DNA of 47,658 bases from a bacterium (GTDB taxonomy: Bacteria > Vulcanimicrobiota > Vulcanimicrobiia > Vulcanimicrobiales > Vulcanimicrobiaceae), in assembly GCA_028869385.1 (NCBI GenBank), contig JAGWSR010000069.1, forward strand, positions 1-47,658, written 5' to 3'. Position numbers and translations under genes: made by a program. Below the pieces are notes generated by a model that ran no database searches, was not told the origin of the DNA, and was given only the letters and a program-made list of their open reading frames with translations. Shown in pieces: positions 8,383 to 15,961 of the stretch (position 1 is the first letter of the stretch; each line of letters begins with the position of its first letter).

Positions 8383-9963
8383 TCAGTCGAGCGTCCAGCG
8401 ATAGGCGTTCCACGTTTGCGTCGTTCCATTCGGAGCGACGCCGTGGAGGCGCTTCACGAACGCATCGCCCGGAGCTCCGTAAAACAGAAAGACGCCGGGA
8501 ACATCTTCGATCAGGAGACGCTCGATGGTGCGCAGCGCCGCGATGCGCGCGCGCGGGTCGGCGCTGCGCAACTGCACGCGTTCGGCCGCGTCGATACGCG
8601 GGTCGCAGAGACGCTCCATATTCTGCCCCTCGGGCGGAATCGCCGCACACGCGAAGCGCGCGGAGTTATCGGGATCTTGACCGCCGACGTACGGCATCAC
8701 CGCGAGATCGAATGTTCCGCTCGCGAGCAATCCGCCCATCGCCTCGGGTGCGCCGAAGAGCATCGGACTCACCGCGCGCACGTTGACGCGCACGCCGACG
8801 GCCGCAAGCATGGCCTGCACCTGCACCGCGATGGATGACGAGGTGGGGTTGCCCGCGACCGCGAGCAGCTCGAGCGGGCGACGAAGCGCGCCGAGCCCGC
8901 GCTTCGCCGCCGCCGGATCGTAGGGCTGCGCGCGCAGCGCGGGATCGTACGCCGGCGAGTGCGGATAGGCATCGGCGGTCGCGACGGTGCCGAATCCGTA
9001 GGTCGTGGTGCGCGCGATCGCGGCGCGGTCGATCGCCTGCGCGAGAGCGCGCCTCACCCGCACGTCGTCGAGCGGCTTGCGCGCCGCGTTCATCGCGAGT
9101 TCGTAAACGATCGGCGCGCTCGGCGCGAGCACGCGCAAGTTCGGCACGTCGGCGAGCGCGTGCATCGTGGCGAACGAAACGTAGTCGGCGAAGTCCGCCT
9201 CGCCGGTTCGCAATTCGGTCGCGCGCGTCGTGTCGTCGGGCACGAAGCGCACCACGATACGCGCGATGCGCGGCTTGCCGAGAAAGTAGTCGTCATTCGC
9301 GGCGTACTCGGCTTCGTCGCCGCGCACGTATTTGACCAAGCGGTACGGCCCCGTACCGATCGGCGCTGCGTCGAACGATCGATGCACGAGATCGGGATAG
9401 CGTGCGAGCAGATGCGCGGGTACGATTCGCAACGGCGCGTCGTTCTCGCCGAAGACCGTCTCCACGAAGGGCGCAAACGGCTCCTTGAGATGAAACACGA
9501 CGGTGAACGCATCCGGCGTCGCGACGCTCGTCACGTCGTCGTAGCCGCGCCGTTCGGCGACCGGATTGCGCGGATTCATCACCGCATGAAACGAGAAGGC
9601 CACGTCGGCGCTCGTGAACGGCGCGCCGTCCTGCCAACGTACGTTTCGCCGCAAGTGATAGGTGACCGTGCGGCCGTCGGCGCTGATGCCGCCGTTCGCG
9701 AGCGTCGGCACCTCAGCCGCGAGATCGGGCGTCGGATGCCCCTGCGCGTCGTTCGTCACGAGCAGGTCGAAGGCGAGCGCGGCGAGATCGTTGTCGTACG
9801 GCGTCTGCGCGAGCAGCGGGTCGAACGACGCGGGCTCGTTGCGAACGGCGATGCGCAGCGTGGATGGCGACGCGCTCGGCCGCGCGCATCCGGCAGCAAG
9901 CAATGCGAAGAGGAGAAGCGCGACACCCGTTCGTTTCATGTCGGGTGAGGTACTACGGCGCAT
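8383..9963 (-). CDS. Family-5 solute-binding lipoprotein (peptide/nickel type ABC importer)
   Basis: 526 aa from the ATG at 9963, chosen because GAAGGTGAAG lies about 8 nt upstream; the ATG at 9939 has no ribosome site. The N-terminus KRTGVALLLFALLAAGC is a lipoprotein signal peptide with the lipobox cysteine. The mature part shows the SBP_bac_5 pattern: LRIAVRNEPASFDPLLAQT, DLAAEVPTLANGG, TVTYHLRRNVRWQDGAPFTS, ADVAFSFHAVMNPRNPV, IGTGPYRLVKYVRGDEAEY, VRRALAQAIDRAAIA. These proteins capture oligopeptides or other small ligands and deliver them to a DppBC/OppBC permease. No permease or ATPase gene is adjacent, so the transporter partner must be elsewhere. It is a paralogue of the product of 24354-25916, with the same order of motifs. 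Confidence 0.9.
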   Translation of the reverse strand: MRRSTSPDMKRTGVALLLFALLAAGCARPSASPSTLRIAVRNEPASFDPLLAQTPYDNDLAALAFDLLVTNDAQGHPTPDLAAEVPTLANGGISADGRTVTYHLRRNVRWQDGAPFTSADVAFSFHAVMNPRNPVAERRGYDDVTSVATPDAFTVVFHLKEPFAPFVETVFGENDAPLRIVPAHLLARYPDLVHRSFDAAPIGTGPYRLVKYVRGDEAEYAANDDYFLGKPRIARIVVRFVPDDTTRATELRTGEADFADYVSFATMHALADVPNLRVLAPSAPIVYELAMNAARKPLDDVRVRRALAQAIDRAAIARTTTYGFGTVATADAYPHSPAYDPALRAQPYDPAAAKRGLGALRRPLELLAVAGNPTSSSIAVQVQAMLAAVGVRVNVRAVSPMLFGAPEAMGGLLASGTFDLAVMPYVGGQDPDNSARFACAAIPPEGQNMERLCDPRIDAAERVQLRSADPRARIAALRTIERLLIEDVPGVFLFYGAPGDAFVKRLHGVAPNGTTQTWNAYRWTLD

Positions 9964-10116
9964 ACGCACTTCACCTTCGCCACATGAGAGATCGCTTAGA
10001 TCGCGCGCGAACACAGGTGACTTTCAGCTTCGCCTAATGATCGCACCGCTTCGCCACCCTACGCTTGTGGAGCAAACGCACACCACGCTCACTCTCCAAG
10101 CAAAGGACGAATCGTC

Positions 10117-11286
10117 ATGCGCACTCGCATACTTCTCGTGACCCTCGCCGCGTCGCTCACCCTCGCCGCTTGCGGCGGCGGCGGAGCGGCCTCGGGCGGA
10201 TCCTCGCTCACGCCTCCGACCGGCGGCGGTGGGACGACCTCCACACAATCCACCTCCGAAGCGGCGATCGAGACCGCGAACGCGGTGGGCGATCCGGTCA
10301 AGACGCTCGCATCGTTCAACAGCAACACGACCGGCGTCATGCTCGCGTCGCGCGGCGCGAGCGCGCAGGTCGTACCGATGGCGAGCGGTACGTGCAACGG
10401 CGGCGTGGAGTTCTTCGCGCCCGATAAAAACGGCGACGCCAACTCGACCGAGTCCATCATCTTCTACGACGCCGCGTGCACGGAGATGGCGCGCGACACC
10501 GTGCGCATCTTCAGCGCGAACGGCACGTCGGAGTCCGTCAATCGCACGCAGAAACAGTACGCACTCGGTAACGCGACGCCGATCGCGCAGCGCACGTCCA
10601 GCATCGCCTACGCCAACGCCACGTTCGGCAGCAACGGCTATCCCACGACCGCGAGCGGCTTCGACCGCTCCGCGACGAACGAACTCGATCTCGGCGGTGC
10701 AAAGACGATCCTCGGCGACGACGAACTCGTGATGCTCCCCGCGACGAGCGGCGGCGTCAACACCTTCTGCGGTGATTCCGCGGGGTATAACGCAACCGGC
10801 ATCGCTTCGCTCGGCGAGACCTTCGGTTGGCAGGGCAGCGTGACCAACGGCACGCGCACGGTCAACGGCGACGGTTCGGTGACGTGGTCCTCGACGCACG
10901 CCGGTACCGCGTACAAAGGCGCGATCGGCTCGCTCGCGATCTCCGTCGGCGCGGCCAACAGCAGTTGTCCGATCGCGACGCCGGAGTACGCACTGAGCGG
11001 CGGTGCGAGCGGCGGCACCTCGAACATTCCGGTGAGCGCGACGTTCCTCCACGGCGAACTCACCAACCTGACGATCTCGAACGCCACGCTCGCGAACGGC
11101 AACTCGCTCGACGTGACGACCAATAGCGGTACGTCGCCGACGAGCAACGGCTTCATCACCGGTTCGATCTCGAACGCCGGCACGCAGCTCGCGAGCTTCG
11201 CGGTCGACACCTTCGGCGACGGCACGCTCACCGTCACCGGCAGCGGCGCGCAATACGTCATGCAAGACTGGCACGTGGTGAAGTAG
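10117..11286 (+). CDS. Secreted lipoprotein of unknown function, Gly/Ser/Thr/Asn-rich
   Basis: 389 aa. MRTRILLVTLAASLTLAAC is a lipoprotein signal peptide with the lipobox cysteine at residue 19. A Gly/Ser/Thr linker follows (GGGGAASGGSS... to about residue 45) and then a region rich in small polar residues and short beta-like stretches. It contains repeated N-x-T/S and G-T/S patterns (FNSNTTGVMLAS, ATFGSNGYPTTASG, SLAISVGAANSSCP) and several cysteines. AAGGA lies 9 nt before the ATG. The composition suggests a beta-rich surface lipoprotein. No family is recognised. It is monocistronic, with a strong hairpin after the stop shared with the convergent LprI-like gene. It is divergent from the solute-binding gene across 153 bp in which I saw no clear promoter or operator. 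Confidence 0.8.
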   Translation: MRTRILLVTLAASLTLAACGGGGAASGGSSLTPPTGGGGTTSTQSTSEAAIETANAVGDPVKTLASFNSNTTGVMLASRGASAQVVPMASGTCNGGVEFFAPDKNGDANSTESIIFYDAACTEMARDTVRIFSANGTSESVNRTQKQYALGNATPIAQRTSSIAYANATFGSNGYPTTASGFDRSATNELDLGGAKTILGDDELVMLPATSGGVNTFCGDSAGYNATGIASLGETFGWQGSVTNGTRTVNGDGSVTWSSTHAGTAYKGAIGSLAISVGAANSSCPIATPEYALSGGASGGTSNIPVSATFLHGELTNLTISNATLANGNSLDVTTNSGTSPTSNGFITGSISNAGTQLASFAVDTFGDGTLTVTGSGAQYVMQDWHVVK

Positions 11287-11311
11287 CGCCGCGCGGCACC
11301 TCGGAAAAGCA

Positions 11312-11337
11312 GCGAGCCCGCCGATCGGCGGGCTCGC
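11312..11337. terminator. Bidirectional intrinsic terminator between convergent genes
   Basis: A perfect 11-bp inverted repeat, GCGAGCCCGCC and GGCGGGCTCGC around a GATC loop, sits between the stops of the lipoprotein (11286) and the LprI-like gene (11345). The T content after the hairpin is modest on either strand (ATTGCATTT; CTGCTTTT), but placement between convergent stops supports termination in both directions. Confidence 0.8.
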
Positions 11338-11344
11338 ATTGCAT

Positions 11345-11896
11345 TTACCAGACCGGGTCTCCCAGCCAGGAGTCCGTGAGGTTCTTGGTTCGGTCTCGCT
11401 CCATCGTCGTGGAGCACGCGCCACCGATCAACGCGCACATCGCGTCGCGGTAGCGTATCCACGCAAGCTCCGAATCCAACAGCAGCGGACGCTCCGAGGC
11501 GTCGAGATTCGAAGCGATCGCACCGTAGACGTGATTCAAACGCTTGTCGACGGCGGGATCGGTCGGCTGCAGCCGCGGCGCCGAGTGCGAGCGCGGCGGA
11601 ATGCGCGCGAGATCGGCGGTGCGCTGGTTCGCGAGCGCCGCGACGCACTCCGCGGCGACCATCGGCTCCAACGAGCCTCCGGCGACCAGCGCGCGTTCGT
11701 ACGCGCAGGTCGTATCGCGCATCGCCATCCAGAGCTGCTGCGTGCGCGCGAGGCGGGGATCGTTTCCCGTCGCCTCGCGCGCATGCCGATACGCCGCGGA
11801 CATGCGCGTCATCGACGCTTTCGCCTCGGCACCACTCGACACGTCGAGCTGCATCTGCGTCTGCGCGAGTACGAACACGAGTGCGAGGTGCAGCAT
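11345..11896 (-). CDS. Secreted LprI-like (DUF1311) protein with two modules
   Basis: 183 aa. A short hydrophobic N-terminus (MLHLALVFVLAQTQM) may be a signal peptide. The C-terminal half carries the lysozyme-inhibitor LprI/DUF1311 pattern: DKRLNHVYGAIASNL, then LLLDSELAWIRYRDAMCAL with a later paired cysteine (GGACS). The N-terminal half looks like a degenerate second copy: MSAAYRHAREATGNDP, then RTQQLWMAMRDTTCAYE with a cysteine in AAECVAAL. Family members often act in the periplasm or envelope, and Mycobacterium LprI binds lysozyme; the role here is inference. The gene starts 4 nt after the stop of the small secreted protein at 11901-12257, so the two are probably co-transcribed. It ends at the shared terminator. 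Confidence 0.75.
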   Translation of the reverse strand: MLHLALVFVLAQTQMQLDVSSGAEAKASMTRMSAAYRHAREATGNDPRLARTQQLWMAMRDTTCAYERALVAGGSLEPMVAAECVAALANQRTADLARIPPRSHSAPRLQPTDPAVDKRLNHVYGAIASNLDASERPLLLDSELAWIRYRDAMCALIGGACSTTMERDRTKNLTDSWLGDPVW

Positions 11897-11900
11897 CGCG

Positions 11901-12257
11901 CTAGAGCTCGCGAATGTTCCACGCCTTCTTGGAGCGATCCCAGAAGATCTCGTACCGGTGACCCGCGGTCAGCGAATACGTAAACGTCATCTCCTCGCCG
12001 CTCGCGTTATCGGTCGTCGACTTCTTGATCGTATAGACGGTGCAGCCGTTCTTCACCCAGTAGTAGTAGCCGCGAGCCGGCGCAATCGTCCTGGAGTACA
12101 TCCTGCCACCGGAGCACCCGTACTGAAAGTGCAACGTCGTGGTCGAGCTGTTCTGCAGGTAGAACGCATTCTCGGGAGCGGCCATCGCGGGAACGACCGA
12201 GCTCACGAAGGCCAGGACGAACGCCGCAACCGCGACGCGAATAAAACGCAACGACAT
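11901..12257 (-). CDS. Small secreted protein of unknown function
   Basis: 118 aa. Sec signal peptide (RFIRVAVAAFVLAFVSSVVP, cleavage likely after AMA). The mature part of about 90 aa is rich in aromatic residues and Thr, with two cysteines (FQYGCSGG and KNGCTVYTI) positioned for a disulfide. Its short alternating strands (TTTLHFQYG, GYYYWVKNG, TFTYSLTAGHRYEIFW) suggest a small beta-sandwich. GGAGG lies about 10 nt before the ATG. The LprI-like gene follows by 4 nt. I do not recognise the family. The 87 bp between it and the trpS stop carry only a weak GGCC hairpin and no clear terminator. Confidence 0.75.
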   Translation of the reverse strand: MSLRFIRVAVAAFVLAFVSSVVPAMAAPENAFYLQNSSTTTLHFQYGCSGGRMYSRTIAPARGYYYWVKNGCTVYTIKKSTTDNASGEEMTFTYSLTAGHRYEIFWDRSKKAWNIREL

Positions 12258-12344
12258 CGAAAATCTCCTCCATCGGCCGCTATGGCCTACCTTCGTATTT
12301 TCGGCCGGAGCGAACGCTTGCTTGACGGGTCGAAGGTTCCGGCG

Positions 12345-13346
12345 TTAGAGCAGCCGCATCGCGCGCTTGACGTCGGCGATGACGGCGCTCGCGATCTCGC
12401 GGGTGCGCGCGGTACCCTCGGCGATGATGCGCTCCACCTGCGCGGGATCGTCGCGATAGACGTTCAGGCGCTCGCGAACCGGACGGAGATAGGCGTTCAG
12501 CTGCTCCGCGAAATCGCTCTTGTCGGCGACGCACCCGAGCGCGCCCGAGCGGCACTCCGCCGCGATGCCGTCCACCTTGAGCGGATTGACGAACTTCCAG
12601 AGCGCGAAGACCGGGCAGACCTCGGGATGCCCCGGATCGCCCTTGCGCAGCTTCTGCGGATCGGTGATGAAGCCGCGGACCTTCTTCGTCGTCGTCTCTT
12701 CGTCGTCGGCGATCAGGATCGCGTTGTTGTAGGACTTCGACATCTTGCGGCCGTCGGAACCGGGGACTTCGGCGAACTCGGTGAGCGTCGGCTGCGGCTC
12801 GACGAGCACGTCGTTGCCTTCGCCGTAGAGAAAATTGAAGCGGCGCACGACTTCGCGGCCGAACTCCAGATGCGCGACCTGGTCGCGGCCGACCGGAACG
12901 CGCTCGCCGCGCACGATCGCGATGTCGCAGAGCTGCAGCAACGGATAGCCCAAAAATCCGTACGTCGCGACGTGCTGACCGAGCGCGTCGATCTGGCCCT
13001 TGTAGGTCGGAACGCGTTCGAGCCAGGAGACCGGCGTGATCATCGAGAGCATCGTATGCAGCTCCGCGATCTCCGGAACGGCGGACTGGAGAAAGATCGT
13101 GGATTTTTGCGGATCCACGCCCGCCGCGAGCCACACCGCGACCATCTCGTTGCGCGCGTCGCGAATCGATTGCGGATCTTCATACCCCGTCGTGTACGCG
13201 TGAAGATCGGCGATTTCGAAGTAGGCGTCCGACGTATCGCAGTAGGTCGCCCATTGCGTGAGCACGCCCACCAGATGGCCCAAATGCAGACCGCCCGTCG
13301 GGCGCATGCCCGACATCACGCGCGGTTTCACGGCTGTCGTCGTCAT
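12345..13346 (-). CDS. trpS: Tryptophanyl-tRNA synthetase
   Basis: 333 aa, the normal length for bacterial TrpRS. It charges tRNA-Trp with tryptophan in the cytoplasm. The class I signatures are clear: RPTGGLHLGHLVG (HIGH-type) near residues 15-27 and GRKMSKSYNN (KMSKS). Further TrpRS features are EIADLHAYTT, FLQSAVPEIAELHTML, TYGFLGYPLLQLCDIAI and VGRDQVAHLEFGREV. I start at the ATG at 13346, where homology begins; the frame is open upstream into the leader region, but that part is not conserved-looking. The gene is preceded by its own promoter, a Trp-rich leader peptide and a terminator hairpin (separate entries), so it is probably regulated by charged tRNA-Trp supply rather than read from thiD. 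Confidence 0.97.
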   Translation of the reverse strand: MTTTAVKPRVMSGMRPTGGLHLGHLVGVLTQWATYCDTSDAYFEIADLHAYTTGYEDPQSIRDARNEMVAVWLAAGVDPQKSTIFLQSAVPEIAELHTMLSMITPVSWLERVPTYKGQIDALGQHVATYGFLGYPLLQLCDIAIVRGERVPVGRDQVAHLEFGREVVRRFNFLYGEGNDVLVEPQPTLTEFAEVPGSDGRKMSKSYNNAILIADDEETTTKKVRGFITDPQKLRKGDPGHPEVCPVFALWKFVNPLKVDGIAAECRSGALGCVADKSDFAEQLNAYLRPVRERLNVYRDDPAQVERIIAEGTARTREIASAVIADVKRAMRLL

Positions 13347-13389
13347 CTCGTTTCTCGTCGCTCTCTTCTCGTAAACGTCGGTAGGAATG

Positions 13390-13416
13390 AAAAAAGCCGC
13401 CCGGAGTTCCGGCGGC
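13390..13416 (-). terminator. Terminator hairpin of the trpS leader (attenuator)
   Basis: Read on the minus strand: GCCGCC, then GGAACTCCG, then GGCGGC followed directly by TTTTTT. This is a textbook intrinsic terminator. It lies 44 nt upstream of the trpS ATG and 37 nt after the stop of the leader peptide. Part of its loop and 3' arm (GAACTCCGG) can pair with CCGGAGGGTTC just after the leader stop, which would break the hairpin, as expected for an antiterminator. Confidence 0.85.
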
Positions 13417-13452
13417 TCACGTCTTGCGTCGCGGCACGGGCGAACCCTCCGG

Positions 13453-13494
13453 TCATCGATCGGTTTGGGGACGCCACCACGCGTGCTGCAACAT
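13453..13494 (-). CDS. Trp-rich leader peptide for trpS attenuation
   Basis: A 13-residue reading frame, MLQHAWWRPQTDR, with two consecutive TGG codons at positions 6 and 7. The ATG is 9 nt downstream of a TACGAT -10 box, so the transcript would begin within a few bases of it and be leaderless. The stop codon abuts CCGGAGGGTTC, the predicted antiterminator strand. Ribosome stalling at the Trp pair when charged tRNA-Trp is scarce would free that strand to pair with the terminator and allow trpS transcription. This is trp-operon-type attenuation applied to the synthetase gene. The peptide itself need have no function. Confidence 0.75.
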   Translation of the reverse strand: MLQHAWWRPQTDR

Positions 13495-13503
13495 GCAGGC
13501 TGC

Positions 13504-13533
13504 ATCGTACCAGCGCGCGCTTCGACGCGTCAA
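13504..13533 (-). promoter_or_regulatory. Housekeeping-type promoter of trpS
   Basis: On the minus strand TTGACG (13533-13528) and TACGAT (13509-13504) are separated by 18 bp, with a TGG just before the -10 (extended -10). The -35 overlaps the thiD stop codon. The predicted start near 13497 is only a few bases before the leader-peptide ATG. Confidence 0.75.
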
Positions 13534-14285
13534 TACGCGACGCGCAGTCCGCCGCGTTCGCGCGCGTGCGCGATCTTCTCGCGAACGAACGCGCGCGCGA
13601 AGGCGACGGCGTCGCTCAGCGCGTCGCCGCGCCCGAGCGCGCAGGCGAGCGCCGCGGCGAGCACGCAACCGGTGCCGCGCATGCCGTGCGCGAGGCGGTC
13701 GTCCGCAAAGGTCGTCACGCCGTCGACCGTCGCGAGCGCGTCGCACGGGGCGCCGTCGAGGTGCCCGCCCTTGAGCAACACGGCTCGCGCACCGCGCGCG
13801 CGGAGCTTCGCGGCCGCGTCGGCCAGGTCGTCGCGCGCGATCGTCTCGCGGCCGAGTAGCCGCGCGGCCTCATCGAGATTCGGCGTGAGGATGACATTCG
13901 GGAGCCCCGCCAGCCGCTCGCGCAGCGCGGGCAGCACCGCGTCGTCTCCGAGCGCGCCGCCCCGCGTCGCCGCGACGACCGGATCCACGACCGCCGGCGC
14001 TCCGCTCGCGACGAGCGCTTCGGCCACGGTCGCGACCGCGGCGGCGTTCGGCAGCGCTCCCACGCGAATCGCCGCCACCTCGCGCCACGGGACGCACGCG
14101 AGTTGGGCCGCGAAGGTCGCGTGCGGCACCGGATGCAGGTCGCGCACGCCCGCCGCATCTTGCGCGGAGACCGCCGCCACCACGGTCAGGACTGTCGCAC
14201 CGAGCTCGGCGCCGACCGTGAGATCGAGCCCCACCCCCGCGATGTTCCAGGGGTGCGTGGTGCCGATCGAGAGGATGCTAGCCAC
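13530..14285 (-). CDS. thiD: Hydroxymethylpyrimidine / phosphomethylpyrimidine kinase, divergent N-terminus
   Basis: 251 aa from the GTG at 14285, which overlaps the thiE stop (GTGGCTAG). Ribokinase-fold kinase that makes HMP-PP for thiamine synthesis. Supporting motifs: VVDPVVAATRGGALGDDAVL, VILTPNLDEAARLLG, AVLLKGGHL and the anion-hole loop HGMRGTGCVLAAALA with the catalytic cysteine. The N-terminus reads LSIGTTHPWNIAGVGLDLTV instead of the usual GSDPSGGAGIQADLKT, so the HMP-binding glycine-rich loop is altered while spacing to the rest is kept. It is either a divergent ThiD or a related kinase, but the thiE neighbour supports thiamine. Last gene of the cca-par-thi operon; the trpS promoter overlaps its end. 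Confidence 0.82.
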   Translation of the reverse strand: MASILSIGTTHPWNIAGVGLDLTVGAELGATVLTVVAAVSAQDAAGVRDLHPVPHATFAAQLACVPWREVAAIRVGALPNAAAVATVAEALVASGAPAVVDPVVAATRGGALGDDAVLPALRERLAGLPNVILTPNLDEAARLLGRETIARDDLADAAAKLRARGARAVLLKGGHLDGAPCDALATVDGVTTFADDRLAHGMRGTGCVLAAALACALGRGDALSDAVAFARAFVREKIAHARERGGLRVAY

Positions 14286-14931
14286 GGAAGCCGCGCACGA
14301 GCGCCGCACTCGCCGCCCGGGGATCCGGCGCCGCCGAGATCGCCGAGATCACCGCCGCCATCGCGACGCCGGTCGCGCGAACCTCGTCGATGCTCGCGAG
14401 CGCGATCCCACCGATCGCCGCGACCGGCCGCGTGCTCTCGGCCACGACGGCGCGCAGGCCGGCGATCCCGATCGGCGCGCCCGCATCGGCCTTCGACGCC
14501 GTCGCGTACACCGCGCCCACGCCGTAGTAATCCACGTCGAGCCGCTCCGCCGCGCGCAGCTCTTCCGGCGTGCCGCACGAAAGCCCGATGAGCGCTTGCG
14601 GCAACGCCGCGCGGATCGGGGCCACGTCGAGAAAGCCGTCGTCGTCGGGGCCGAGGTGCACGCCGTCGCACGCGTGGTCGCGCGCGGCGCGCCAGTCGTC
14701 GTTCACGATGAGGAGCGCGCACGCGTCGCGCGTGAGCGCGCGCATCGCCTGCAGATGTTCGGGAACGATGCCGCGTTTCGCGCGATACTGAACGATTCCG
14801 ACGCCGCCCTCGAGCGCGGCGCGCGTGATGGCGATCGGATCGGGCACGCCTTCGTTGACGATCGCGTAGATGCCGCGCAGCAGCGCCGCGCGCGCGGCAC
14901 GCGTTACGAGCGCCGTTTCATGCGTTGCCAT
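14278..14931 (-). CDS. thiE: Thiamine phosphate synthase
   Basis: 217 aa, a TIM-barrel enzyme joining HMP-PP to thiazole phosphate to give thiamine phosphate. Motifs in order: VGIVQYRAKRG (pyrophosphate contacts), ALLIVNDDWRAA, CDGVHLGPDD, LIGLSCGTPEELRAAE, DYYGVGAVYATASKAD and RPVAAIGGI. The thiazole-phosphate loop GxGxVxxTxSK is intact. Its ATG lies 28 nt inside the 3' end of a 59-codon membrane-protein gene and its stop overlaps the thiD start, so both are translationally coupled. No other thiamine gene is present in the window. Confidence 0.95.
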   Translation of the reverse strand: MATHETALVTRAARAALLRGIYAIVNEGVPDPIAITRAALEGGVGIVQYRAKRGIVPEHLQAMRALTRDACALLIVNDDWRAARDHACDGVHLGPDDDGFLDVAPIRAALPQALIGLSCGTPEELRAAERLDVDYYGVGAVYATASKADAGAPIGIAGLRAVVAESTRPVAAIGGIALASIDEVRATGVAMAAVISAISAAPDPRAASAALVRGFRG

Positions 14932-15083
14932 AAGATCAAATTCGTCACGAGATAGGCGACAAAGAGCACGACGATGCCGATGGCGAGCGGCGTGTTATGC
15001 CCTTTGAGCGCGGTCGGAACGATCAGCATGAAGCAGATCGCGCCGAACATCACGACCGTCATGATGCGCGTGAAGGAAATCAT
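14904..15083 (-). CDS. 59-aa two-helix membrane protein between parB and thiE
   Basis: An uninterrupted 59-codon frame whose ATG overlaps the parB stop (ATGA) and whose end overlaps the thiE start by 28 nt. It begins MISFTRIMTVVMFGAICFML, then IVPTALKGHNTP, then LAIGIVVLFVAYLVTNLILW, ending QRMKRRS. That gives two hydrophobic helices joined by a short polar loop, with basic residues at the C-terminus (likely both ends cytoplasmic). The four-base coupling on one side and the tight operon on both argue that it is real. No family is recognised. It might anchor a partner at the membrane, but nothing ties it specifically to ParB or to thiamine. Confidence 0.75.
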   Translation of the reverse strand: MISFTRIMTVVMFGAICFMLIVPTALKGHNTPLAIGIVVLFVAYLVTNLILWQRMKRRS

Positions 15084-15961
15084 TCGGGTTCGCCGAGCAA
15101 GAGATCGCCGAGGCGGATCAATTCTTTCTCGCTCGCAAAGCGCAGTTCGATGCGTCCGCCCTTGCCGCCGCGAACGATCGCGACGTGCGTGCCGAAGCGC
15201 TCGCGTAGGCGCGATGCGAAATCGGCCTCTTCGGGCGAGAGTTCGCGCGCACGCGGCAGCGGCTTGGCGGCCGAGACGGGCGTCGTCACCGCGCCGCAGA
15301 GGCGCTCAAGTTCGCGCACGCTCAACCCTTCGTTCGCCGCGCGTTGCGCGAGCGCGAGTTGTTTGTCGGCCGGGGCCGCGAGCAGCGCGCGCGCGTGACC
15401 GGCGCTTAGGCGCGCGTCGGCCACCATCGCTTTGATCGCATCGGGAAGCGCGAGCAACCGCAGCGCGTTCGCGATCGCCGGGCGGCTCTTGCCCAGACGC
15501 TTCGCCACCTCTTCTTGCGTGAGGCCGTACTCGTCGAGCAGATGGCGCATGCCTTCGGCCTCTTCGAGCGGATTCAGATTCTCGCGCTGGAGGTTCTCGA
15601 CGATCGCGACTTCGAGCGAATCGCGGTCGTCGGAGTCGCGCACGATCGCAGGAATCGTCGCGCGCTGCAGCGCAGCGCTCGCGCGCCAACGCCGCTCGCC
15701 CGCGATCAGTTCGAACGCATCGCCGCGCTTGCGCACGATGATCGGCACGAGCACGCCGAATTCCGCGATCGACGCTTTGAGATCGTCGAGCGCGCCCGCT
15801 TCGAACGTCTTGCGCGGTTGGAACGGGTTGGGCTTGATCTGGCCCACCGGAATCTCGCGCAGGCCGTCGCGCTGCGGCATCGTCGGCGAGGTCGGAACGG
15901 GCGCATCGCCGAGCAGCGCGCCAAGTCCGCGTCCGAGTCCACGTTTCTGCGGCTGGCTCAC
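15080..15961 (-). CDS. parB: Chromosome-partitioning protein ParB
   Basis: 293 aa, GTG start overlapping the parA stop (GTGA). CTP-dependent DNA clamp that loads at parS and spreads, organising the origin with ParA and SMC. Order of features: N-terminal GLGRGLGALLG, the ParA-contacting type of leader; IKPNPFQPRKTF (box I); the CTP-binding GERRWRAS; ENLQRENLNPLEEAEG; then the helix-turn-helix TQEEVAKRLGKSRPAIANALRLL; and a C-terminal dimerisation region (GGRIELRFASEKELIRLGDLL). Two candidate parS sites lie nearby, at 18507 and 19580. Confidence 0.97.
   Translation of the reverse strand: MSQPQKRGLGRGLGALLGDAPVPTSPTMPQRDGLREIPVGQIKPNPFQPRKTFEAGALDDLKASIAEFGVLVPIIVRKRGDAFELIAGERRWRASAALQRATIPAIVRDSDDRDSLEVAIVENLQRENLNPLEEAEGMRHLLDEYGLTQEEVAKRLGKSRPAIANALRLLALPDAIKAMVADARLSAGHARALLAAPADKQLALAQRAANEGLSVRELERLCGAVTTPVSAAKPLPRARELSPEEADFASRLRERFGTHVAIVRGGKGGRIELRFASEKELIRLGDLLLGEPE

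Noticed and set aside
12258-12344. Terminator downstream of trpS
   Set aside because: Only a 4-bp GGCC hairpin without a T-run is present.
13390-13533. T-box riboswitch for trpS
   Set aside because: There is a terminator, but I see no AGGGTGGNACCGCG-type T-box sequence or stem I motifs; the short TGG-TGG reading frame explains the leader better. A covariance-model search would settle it.
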